Shown here: positions 57,226-64,000 of the stretch, piece after piece
How the letters are laid out: every line of letters begins with the position of its first letter
Position numbering within the stretch: position 1 is the stretch's first letter
Source: Myxococcales bacterium
Lineage (GTDB): Bacteria; Myxococcota_A; Polyangia; Haliangiales; Haliangiaceae
Assembly (NCBI GenBank): GCA_016717005.1
Contig: JADJUF010000037.1
Span: forward strand, 62,001-126,000
DNA length: 64,000 nt
Direction: 5' to 3'
The notes under the pieces: generated by a model
Told to the model about the DNA's origin: nothing
Database searches by the model: none
What the model saw: the letters and a program-made list of their open reading frames with translations, nothing else
Translations under genes and position numbers: made by a program

Positions 57226-58877
57226 CCGCGGTCGCGTGCCCCGGCGACGAGACCCTGCTGGCGTTCGTCGAGCACGCGCTGCCGGCCGAGCGCGCGGCGG
57301 CGCTGACCGATCACGTCGACGCCTGCGCCCGCTGCCGCGTCACGCTCGGCCACCTCGCCGCCGTCGAGGGCGGCGCGCCGACCCAGGTCGGGCGCTACCG
57401 GCTCGAGGAGCGCCTCGGCGCCGGCGGCATGGGCGTGGTGTGGGCCGCGTGGGATCCCATGCTCGAGCGGCGGATCGCGATCAAGCTGCTGCGGCCCGAG
57501 GTCGGCCCCCAGGGCGCGGCCCGGCTGCTGCGCGAGGCCCGGGCGCTGGCGCAGCTCCAGCACCCGAACGTCGTCGCGGTCCACGACGTCGGCGAGCACG
57601 CGGGTGAGGTCTACCTCGCGACCGAGCTGGTCGACGGCGAGCCGCTCGATCGCTGGCAGCGCGGCCGCTCGCCCGGCGCGATCGTCGACGTCTATGTCCA
57701 GGCGGCGCGGGGGCTGGCCGCGGCCCACGCGATGGGCCTGGTCCACCGCGACGTGAAGCCCAGCAACATCTTCGTCGCCCGGGACGGCCGGGCGCGGATC
57801 GGCGACTTCGGCCTGGCGCGCGGCGCCGGCGCGAGCCCGCCGAGCGCGCTGGCGGCCAGCGGCGTGGTCACGCAGGACGGCGCGGTCGTCGGCACGCCGG
57901 CCTACATGGCCCCAGAGCAGCGCGCCGGTCGGCCGGTCGACGGCCGCGCCGATCAGTTCGCGCTGTGCGTCGCGCTGGCCGAGGCGCTCGGCGGCGCGCG
58001 GCCGGCCGCCGACAGCCGCAGCCTCGACGCCGCGATCCCGGCGCCGATCGCGGCGGTGCTGGTGCGCGGCCTGGCCGGCGATCCCGACGCGCGCTTCGCC
58101 GACACCACCGCGCTGGCCGAGGCGCTGGCGCAGGCGATCGCGGCGCCCGTGCGACCCAGCCGATCGGGCCTGGCGCTGCGGCCGCTCGGCGTCGGGCTGG
58201 CGCTCGCGGGGCTCGCGCTCGCGAGCGGCGTGGTGTTCCTGGCGACGCGGCACGACGACCGCCCGGCGGCGCCCACGCCCACCACCGCGAGCGCGCCAGC
58301 CGGGCTCGAGACGTTCGTCGAGGCGATGCAACGCACCGGCGCGCACGATCCCCGTTGCCGCGACTCGTTCGGGCGGTTCGATCGTCTCGGCCAGGCGCCC
58401 CCATCCGGGGTCCCCGCGCGCGAGATCGCGCTGCAGCGCGCGCGGTGCGCCATGCTCGCGGGCGACTGCGCGGGCGGTGCGCAGGTGCTCGCGGCGACCC
58501 TCGGCGCCGACGGCCTGGCCCCGACCGCGCTCGCGACCGAGCTCGACCGCGAGGTCGCGATGAACTGCTCGGTCACCGACGGTCCGTGGCGCGAGCGCCT
58601 GCGCCGGCTCCAGACCCAGGCGGTGCGCCTGCAGTTCGCCGAGCTGCCAGCCCTCGAGCGCGCGCTCGCCGCCGCCGTCGCGATCGCTCGCGACGCCGGG
58701 GCCGAGCTCGGCCGCGCCGACCACATCGACCTGACCAACGCGCTCGGGTTCCTCGAGGAGGGCTTCGCGCGCCTGGCCGGCCAGTGCGACGCGGCCCGCC
58801 GCGCGCGCGCGCTCGGCCTCTACGACCCGCCGGCGCCGTCGGCGGCGCTGCGCGCGTGCCTCGACGGCGCGGGGTGA
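57222..58877 (+). CDS. Anti-sigma-like zinc-finger Ser/Thr kinase
   Basis: A 551-residue membrane kinase. The N-terminus has an anti-sigma zinc finger (ZAS) H-x3-C-x2-C: His31, Cys35, Cys38 (LTDHVDACARCRV). The kinase domain (60-320) has the Gly-rich loop GAGGMG, Lys88 (IAIKLL), HRDVKPSN with Asp177, and DFG 195-197. A membrane helix (about 325-345) precedes an extracytoplasmic domain with several Cys and helical repeats. The ATG overlaps the sigma stop (ATGA): a sigma factor translated with its likely kinase-regulator. Confidence 0.93.
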   Translation: MTAVACPGDETLLAFVEHALPAERAAALTDHVDACARCRVTLGHLAAVEGGAPTQVGRYRLEERLGAGGMGVVWAAWDPMLERRIAIKLLRPEVGPQGAARLLREARALAQLQHPNVVAVHDVGEHAGEVYLATELVDGEPLDRWQRGRSPGAIVDVYVQAARGLAAAHAMGLVHRDVKPSNIFVARDGRARIGDFGLARGAGASPPSALAASGVVTQDGAVVGTPAYMAPEQRAGRPVDGRADQFALCVALAEALGGARPAADSRSLDAAIPAPIAAVLVRGLAGDPDARFADTTALAEALAQAIAAPVRPSRSGLALRPLGVGLALAGLALASGVVFLATRHDDRPAAPTPTTASAPAGLETFVEAMQRTGAHDPRCRDSFGRFDRLGQAPPSGVPAREIALQRARCAMLAGDCAGGAQVLAATLGADGLAPTALATELDREVAMNCSVTDGPWRERLRRLQTQAVRLQFAELPALERALAAAVAIARDAGAELGRADHIDLTNALGFLEEGFARLAGQCDAARRARALGLYDPPAPSAALRACLDGAG

Positions 58878-59006
58878 CGACCGCCGCGCGGCCCGGTCAC
58901 GGCGGCGCGACGCCGCGGGCCCTGTTCACCTGCGGGCGCGCCGTCCCCACGTTGGTCGTCTGCGCCGAGACCACGTCGAGGCCGCGACCGTAGATCGAGC
59001 GGGTCG

Positions 59007-59711
59007 TCACGGCCCCGCGACGACCGCGGTCGTCGCCCAGGCGGCGCCGCCGACGTCGGAGCGGACCAGCGCGACGACGTGCCCCGACGCGGGGTCGTCG
59101 GCCGCCAGCTCGAGCGTCGCGGCCGAGGTCTCGCTGTAGGTCAGCGTGCCGGTCGAGGTCAGCCAGTCGAACGCGAGGTCGTCGGCCGGGACCACGCCGT
59201 CGAGGGTGAGCGCGTGCGCCCGGCCGATCGCGAGCGAGGCCGGCGCGAGGGCCGCGCCGTCGACGAGGATCGTCGGCGTCGGCGGGTTCGCCAGGGGCTC
59301 GCCCAGGCGCACCTGCTTGGTCGCGAGCAGCTGCTGACCGTCGACCGTGACCAAGACGCCCAGCGCCGCGATCAGCGGGGCGTCGGGGGCCAGGCCGCCC
59401 GCGGCCCGGGCGGTCGCGATCGCGTCGGCGTCGCCCGCGGTCACGGTCCAGCCGTCGGCGTCGGCCGCCGCGGTCACCGCCAGGCCGAGGTCGGTCACGA
59501 CCGTCACGCCCGTGGGCCGCACCACCGCCGGCACGCCCGCGTCATCGACGACCAGCGCGTCGACCGTCGCGACCTCGCCCGGCGCGAGCCCCGGCGCCGA
59601 CAGCCGCACCGCCAGCACCCGCGCGTGGTCGAGCTCCCAGCGCTGGCTGAGGTCGGTGCAGCCGGCGACCAGGGCCAGCGCCAGGATCGCCGCGGCGCGG
59701 CGCGCCGACAT
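59007..59711 (-). CDS. Putative lipoprotein, downstream of the TonB receptor
   Basis: A 234-residue lipoprotein: signal MSARRAAAILALALVAGC (Cys18), then a beta-rich body with immunoglobulin-like strands (VTVVTDLGLAVTAAADADGWTVTAG, TLTYSETSAATLELAADDPASG). Its ATG overlaps the receptor stop (TGATG). It is the last gene of the export operon in the window and probably its periplasmic or surface partner. No family recognised. Confidence 0.72.
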   Translation of the reverse strand: MSARRAAAILALALVAGCTDLSQRWELDHARVLAVRLSAPGLAPGEVATVDALVVDDAGVPAVVRPTGVTVVTDLGLAVTAAADADGWTVTAGDADAIATARAAGGLAPDAPLIAALGVLVTVDGQQLLATKQVRLGEPLANPPTPTILVDGAALAPASLAIGRAHALTLDGVVPADDLAFDWLTSTGTLTYSETSAATLELAADDPASGHVVALVRSDVGGAAWATTAVVAGP

Positions 59712-61933
59712 CACAGCTCACCCCGCAGACCGATCGACGGCACGATCGGCAGGCCGGCGATCTCGGCCCGCTGCGAGTAGTCGAAGTTGTACTGGTACTG
59801 CTCGACCTTGGCGTTGAGGTACACGTTGCTCACGTCGAGGAACGCCGACAGCGTCCAGGCGTCAAAGCGCCAGAAGTGATCGACCCGCAGGTCGAGCTGG
59901 TGGTGCGACGGCAGCCGCTCGGAGTTGACCGCGCCGTTCTGCGGCAAGAACAGATCGAGGTCGCTGTCGTAGAACGAGCCCAGCACGGGGGTGGTCGGCT
60001 GGCCCGAGCTGTAGGTCCACTTGCCGCCGAACTGCCAGCGCTTCGACCGGGTCTTGTACGACACCGCCGCCACCAGATCGTGCGTCTGATCGTAGTCGAA
60101 CAGGCGCTCCGGCCCGGTCGCGGTGTCGCGGCGGGTCGAGCGCGCCAGCGAGTACGACAGCCAGCCGAACCACTGGTCGGTGCGGTAGCTGCCCAGCACG
60201 TCGACGCCGTAGCTGCGGCCGCGGCCCTGGTTGCGCAGCTGCCGCTGCTCGTCGCGGGTGATCAGATCGGTGCGCTCGGTGTCGTAGAGCGTGACCTGGA
60301 GGTTGGCGTGGTCGCCGATCGCGCGCTCACCGCCGAGCGTGAGCTGGGTCGCGCTCTCGGGCCCGAGGTCGGGGAACAGCAGCTCCTCCTGGAACTCGGC
60401 CGGGCGGGTGTAGCGCCCGGCGGCCAGGCGCAGCTTCGTGCGCGCGTCGGGGCGGTAGGTCAGCTCGCCGCGCGGCTGCACCGGGTAGGCGCGGTTGCGC
60501 ACGAACGCGTCGAGCCGCACGCCGGCCGAGAACCGCAGCTGCGGCGACAGGCTGGCCTCGAGCGCGGTCCAGGCGCCGACGTCGGTGAGCCAGACGGTGT
60601 CGTCGAAGGTCTGGACCGGCCCGTCCATGCCGGTGTCGGCCTCGCCCTCGTCGCGGCCCTGGTTGAGCCGCAGGTCGATCACGGCCCGGCGCGGATCGAG
60701 CTCCGCGCCGCCGCGCACGATCACGTCGGTCAGGCCGGCCAGGGTCCGGTACCGCTTGCTCAGCTCGGCCCGCGACGCCAGCGACACCTGCTCGACGTTG
60801 AGGTACTGGTCGCTGAACTGGAACGACACGCCCTGGGCCAGCGCCGAGGCGCCGACGTCGAGGGTCAGCCCGTCGTCGCCGCGCCAGTACCCGGCGGCGA
60901 TCGCGCGGATGAACTTGGTGTCGGCGCGGAACCGGAACTCCTCGGCGGTCTGATCGTCGGTCGCGACCAGCTCGGTGAGATCGTCGCTGCCGACCACGGT
61001 CAGCGCGCCGCGCAGGCGGTCGGTCACGTCCCAGTCGGCACGGACGAGGCCGTCGTAGTAGCGCGGCGCCGTGACCAGCCCGACGTCGGCCGGCAGCAGC
61101 GCCGGCAGGTACGCGTCGAGGTACGAGCGCCGGAACGACACCAGCAGCTTGCCGTCGTCGCCGATCGGGCTGGCGCCGAGCACGCTCGCGTCGATCACCG
61201 AGACCTCGCTGGCGCCCTCGAGCTCGTCGCCGCCGCCGCGCGACGTGACGGCGACGACGCCCGACGACGCCCGGCCGTACTTCACGTCGAACCCGCCCGG
61301 CAGGTACTCGAGCCCGGCCACCGCGCGGGTCGGGATGATCGAGCGGTTGAGGAAGTGATAGAGCTGCGGGATGTCGAAGCCGTCGAGGAGGATGCGCGAG
61401 TCCTCGGGGGCCGAGCCGCGGATGATCACGCCCTGGTTGCCGCCGCCGCCGAACCCCGACGGCTTGGTGACGCCGGGCAGCGCGTCGAGCGAGGCCAGCA
61501 GGTCGCCGCCGGTGCCGGGCAGGGTCGCCAGCTCGTCGCGCGACAGGCTGACCGCGCCCGCGACCGAGGTCGGCTTGCGATCGGTCAGCTCGATCACCTC
61601 GCCGAGCTTCGCCAGCGGCACCAGCTCGACGTCGACGGGCCCGTCGCCCTCGATCGCCACCAGCGCGGTCTCGAAGCCGTCCGCGTCGATGATCAACAGG
61701 TCGCCGGGCTCGACCGCGATCGCGAACTGACCGGCGGCGTCGGACCGCGCCTCGACCCCGCCGGGATCGGTGCGGATCGTCGCGCCGGCGATCGGGCCGC
61801 CGGTGCGGTCGTGGACCACGCCCAGCGCGGTCGCGACCGGCGCCGCGTCGGGGGCCGGCTGGGCGCGGGCGGGCCGGACGAGGGCCAGCGGGGCGCCGAG
61901 CATGGCCAAGAGCAGCGTGACACGTCGAATCAT
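59711..61933 (-). CDS. TonB-dependent receptor with regulatory N-domain
   Basis: A 740-residue outer-membrane receptor. Signal peptide (RRVTLLLAMLGAPLALV, cleavage near ARAQP), a CarboxypepD_reg-like domain (about 35-115, GVVHDRTGGPIAGATIRTDP), a plug (LASLDALPGVTKPSGFGGGG, VIIRGSAPEDSRILLDG), and a long barrel. The plug has the NQGVIIRGSAPEDS pattern. The C-terminus ends LRGEL rather than with Phe. The tolC stop overlaps its ATG (ATGA). Substrate unknown. Confidence 0.9.
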   Translation of the reverse strand: MIRRVTLLLAMLGAPLALVRPARAQPAPDAAPVATALGVVHDRTGGPIAGATIRTDPGGVEARSDAAGQFAIAVEPGDLLIIDADGFETALVAIEGDGPVDVELVPLAKLGEVIELTDRKPTSVAGAVSLSRDELATLPGTGGDLLASLDALPGVTKPSGFGGGGNQGVIIRGSAPEDSRILLDGFDIPQLYHFLNRSIIPTRAVAGLEYLPGGFDVKYGRASSGVVAVTSRGGGDELEGASEVSVIDASVLGASPIGDDGKLLVSFRRSYLDAYLPALLPADVGLVTAPRYYDGLVRADWDVTDRLRGALTVVGSDDLTELVATDDQTAEEFRFRADTKFIRAIAAGYWRGDDGLTLDVGASALAQGVSFQFSDQYLNVEQVSLASRAELSKRYRTLAGLTDVIVRGGAELDPRRAVIDLRLNQGRDEGEADTGMDGPVQTFDDTVWLTDVGAWTALEASLSPQLRFSAGVRLDAFVRNRAYPVQPRGELTYRPDARTKLRLAAGRYTRPAEFQEELLFPDLGPESATQLTLGGERAIGDHANLQVTLYDTERTDLITRDEQRQLRNQGRGRSYGVDVLGSYRTDQWFGWLSYSLARSTRRDTATGPERLFDYDQTHDLVAAVSYKTRSKRWQFGGKWTYSSGQPTTPVLGSFYDSDLDLFLPQNGAVNSERLPSHHQLDLRVDHFWRFDAWTLSAFLDVSNVYLNAKVEQYQYNFDYSQRAEIAGLPIVPSIGLRGEL

Positions 61934-63258
61934 CGGTCGTTGGACTCCGAGGGCGCCGGATTGGTTTCGATGCGCCCGAGCAAGTGTCGCAGCGTCGCAC
62001 GGGCCAGCGCCAGCTGGTACTCCGCGGCCACGGCGTCGCCCCGAGCCCGCGTCACCGCGTCCTGCGCGTCGGCCAGCTCGGCCGAGGTGCCGAGGCCGGC
62101 GACGAACCGGGCCTCGGCCAGGCGCAGCTGGTCGCTGGCGGCCGCGACGCTGTCGACGGTCGCGAGCCGCTGGCCCTTGGCCGCGCCCAGGTCGAGGCGG
62201 GCCGCGTCGACCTGGTATCGCAGCTCGACCAGGCGGCCGGCGCGGCGGGCGTCGAGGCCGCGCAGGTTGGCGTCGGCCGCGCGCAGCCGGGCGGCGCGGG
62301 CGCCGCCGTCGTAGAGCTGCCACGACAGCGCCACGCCGACGCCCCAGCGCCCCGCGACGCGACGGTCGTCGGGCGGCAGGCCGTAGGTGCCGAGCGCGTC
62401 GACCCCGACGCTGGCGGTGGCGCTGAGCGTCGGCCGGGTGCTGACCGCGGTCGCGGCGCGCGCCCGGGCGGTCGCGGTCCGCTGCGCGGCCACGCCGGCG
62501 AGGTCCGGATCGGTGCGCGCGGCCTCGCGCACCAGCGCGTCGAGGTCGACGTCCTCGCCGGCCAGCGCCGCCGGCCACGTGGTCGGGAAGGTCGCCGCCG
62601 GGGGCAGCGGCGCGCCGATCGCGCGGGCCAGGCCGGCCGCGGCCAGGGCCGCCGCGTTGTCGGCCCGGAGCTGGGCCACGCGCGCGGTCGCGAGCCGCGC
62701 CCGCGCCTGGGCCACGTCGATCTCCGTGCGCGCCCCGGCGCCGAGGTACTGCTCGGCCTCGGTCAGGTGCCGGGCCTCGGCCTCGAGCGTGGCGCGCTGG
62801 ACCTCGGCCTGGGCGCGGGTGCCCAGCACCTGCGCGTACGCGACCTCGACCTGCTGCAGCAGCGCGCGCTCGACCTGGGTCAGCGCGACCCGCTCGACGT
62901 CGACGCCGGCGACCGCGGCCGCGCGCCGGGCCGCGCGCTGGCCGAAATCCCAGATGCGCCACGCGCCGGTGACCGACGCCGCCAGGCCCTGGGCCGGCTC
63001 GGTGAGCGCGACGCCGCCGCGCGCGCCGACGTCGTAGCTGGCGCTGGCGGACACGGTCGGCCGCACCTCGAGGTCGACCAGGTCGACGTCGACCGTGGCG
63101 GCGGCGATCCGCGCGCGCGCGCCGGCGAGGTTGGGCTGGTTGGCCAGCGCCAGCGCGAACGCGTCGGCGAGCGTCATCGGCTCGGCCGCCGCCGCGCGCG
63201 GGACCGCCAGCGCGGCGATCAGCGCGACCGCGACCAGGGGACGACGGAGATCACTCAT
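61930..63258 (-). CDS. TolC-like outer-membrane efflux protein
   Basis: A 442-residue TolC/OEP family protein: signal peptide (RRPLVAVALIAALAVPRAA), then two homologous halves of helices and short strands, for example LADAFALALANQPNLAGARARI and VGVALSWQLYDGGARAARLRAADAN. TolC trimers form the tunnel across the outer membrane of efflux systems. Its ATG overlaps the permease stop by eight bases. It forms one operon with the macB-like and TonB-receptor genes. Confidence 0.93.
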   Translation of the reverse strand: MSDLRRPLVAVALIAALAVPRAAAAEPMTLADAFALALANQPNLAGARARIAAATVDVDLVDLEVRPTVSASASYDVGARGGVALTEPAQGLAASVTGAWRIWDFGQRAARRAAAVAGVDVERVALTQVERALLQQVEVAYAQVLGTRAQAEVQRATLEAEARHLTEAEQYLGAGARTEIDVAQARARLATARVAQLRADNAAALAAAGLARAIGAPLPPAATFPTTWPAALAGEDVDLDALVREAARTDPDLAGVAAQRTATARARAATAVSTRPTLSATASVGVDALGTYGLPPDDRRVAGRWGVGVALSWQLYDGGARAARLRAADANLRGLDARRAGRLVELRYQVDAARLDLGAAKGQRLATVDSVAAASDQLRLAEARFVAGLGTSAELADAQDAVTRARGDAVAAEYQLALARATLRHLLGRIETNPAPSESNDR

Positions 63259-64000
63259 GGCGGAGCGCCTCGATCGGATCGAGCGCGGCCGCGCGCCGCG
63301 CCGGGAAGTAGCCGAAGCCGATGCCGACCGCGACCGAGAACGTCACCGCCAGGCCCACGACCCACGGCACCACCGCGAACGGCATGCCCAGCGCCCCGCA
63401 CACCAGGTACGACCCGACCAGGCCCAGCACCAGGCCGATCAGCCCGCCCAGCGTCGACAGCACCACCGCCTCGACCAGGAACTGGAACAGCACCTCGCGG
63501 CCGAGCGCGCCGATCGACAGCCGGATCCCGATCTCGCGGGTCCGCTCGGTCACCGACACCAGCATGATGTTCATGATCCCGATGCCGCCGACGAGCAGGC
63601 TGACCGCGGCGATCGCCGCCAGCAGCGCCGTCAGGATGCCGGTCACCGAGCCCAGCGTCGCGACGATCTCCTTCATGTCCTGGACCGCGAAGTCGTCGGC
63701 CTTGCCGTCGGGGATCCGCCGCCGCTGGCGCAGCAGCGCCTCGATCTGGCCCTTGGCCCGGGTCGTGGCCTTGGCGTCGATCGCGCTCACGAAGATCACC
63801 GACAGGTCGGTCGACCCGATCAGGCGCCGCTGCAAGGTCGCCAGCGGCATCACGATCAGATCGTCCTGATCGCCGCCGAACGTGCCCGAGCCCTTGGCCT
63901 CGAGCACGCCGATCACCGTGCACGCCAGGCGATCGACCCGCATCGTCGCGCCCAGCGGATCCTGGTGGCGGAACAGCTCGCGCCGCACGGTGTCGCCGAT
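63251..64000 (-). CDS. MacB-like ABC transporter permease, C-terminal part
   Basis: The gene continues beyond the right edge of the window; about 250 residues are visible. They show the end of the periplasmic MacB_PCD domain (HQDPLGATMRVDRLACTVIGVLEAKG) and the FtsX-like permease domain with three membrane helices (GSVTGILTALLAAIAAVSLLV, VSVTERTREIGIRLSIGA, YFPARRAAALDPIEALRHE). MacB-type pumps work with TolC and a periplasmic adaptor. The adaptor and ATPase are outside the window. Confidence 0.92.
   Translation of the reverse strand: MGDTVRRELFRHQDPLGATMRVDRLACTVIGVLEAKGSGTFGGDQDDLIVMPLATLQRRLIGSTDLSVIFVSAIDAKATTRAKGQIEALLRQRRRIPDGKADDFAVQDMKEIVATLGSVTGILTALLAAIAAVSLLVGGIGIMNIMLVSVTERTREIGIRLSIGALGREVLFQFLVEAVVLSTLGGLIGLVLGLVGSYLVCGALGMPFAVVPWVVGLAVTFSVAVGIGFGYFPARRAAALDPIEALRHE

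Overview
The window is very GC-rich DNA (well over 70% by eye) with strong third-position G/C bias. The gene content points to a myxobacterium-like member of the Myxococcota, most plausibly near Kofleriaceae/Haliangiales; this is inferred from content, not from a marker gene. Signs are two NtrC-type sigma-54 activators, a myxobacterial-type sigma-70 factor overlapping a Ser/Thr kinase, PEGA and PilZ proteins, Cys-rich lipoproteins, a MYXO-CTERM-like C-terminal tail, and a cytochrome c/copper-monooxygenase protein. No rRNA, tRNA, CRISPR array or replication origin was seen.

Layout. 0-13 kb: AraC-type regulator (cut by the window edge), alpha/beta hydrolase, glmU coupled to a beta-propeller protein, a large carboxypeptidase-regulatory repeat protein, a HEAT-repeat protein, an epimerase-SRPBCC fusion diverging from an NtrC-type regulator, and msrB. 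13-29 kb: secreted proteins, an epimerase, a zinc-metalloprotease lipoprotein, a PAP2 phosphatase, a PilZ/PEGA protein, gshB, adenosine deaminase, an ECF-like sigma factor followed by an M6-type metalloprotease, a trans-sulfuration enzyme and a YbjN-like protein. 29-38 kb: amidohydrolase, zinc-ribbon/coiled-coil membrane protein, Uma2 nuclease-like protein, a pseudoreceiver-PilZ-STAS-zinc-ribbon protein, a DUF5995-like protein, a J-domain protein and a PpsR-type kinase/pyrophosphorylase. 37-43 kb: a radical SAM/SPASM enzyme coupled to a 72-residue membrane peptide, then a chain astA - lipoprotein - membrane protein - ntrX-like regulator in which every junction is a four-base GTGA overlap. 43-53 kb: MYXO-CTERM-like protein, polysaccharide deacetylase, PLP desulfhydrase/deaminase, Cys-rich lipoprotein, YebC, Tat-exported epimerase, copper monooxygenase, a decayed LysR/aldo-keto reductase pair, hemerythrin and an outer-membrane barrel. 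53-55.5 kb: a repeat island with an HUH (IS200/REP-associated) transposase, a 14-bp minisatellite and a large inverted repeat. 55.6-64 kb: lipoprotein, sigma factor and anti-sigma-like kinase, then on the other strand an export operon (macB-like permease, tolC-like, TonB-dependent receptor, lipoprotein) that runs off the window.

The most unusual material is not in the ordinary genes. (1) The transposase island at 53.15-55.45 kb has a promoter resembling the sigma-70 consensus and diverged repeat copies at both 46.9 and 53.2 kb. (2) Two small hairpin-ended elements (3.02-3.20 kb and 33.46-33.63 kb) share a core but have unrelated, internally complementary arms that contain the stop codon of the gene before them. 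(3) The radical SAM/SPASM gene with its coupled small membrane peptide is a candidate peptide-modification system.

Coordinates come from reading the sequence. Identities and repeat counts are by-eye estimates, and family names rest on recognised motifs, not on searches.
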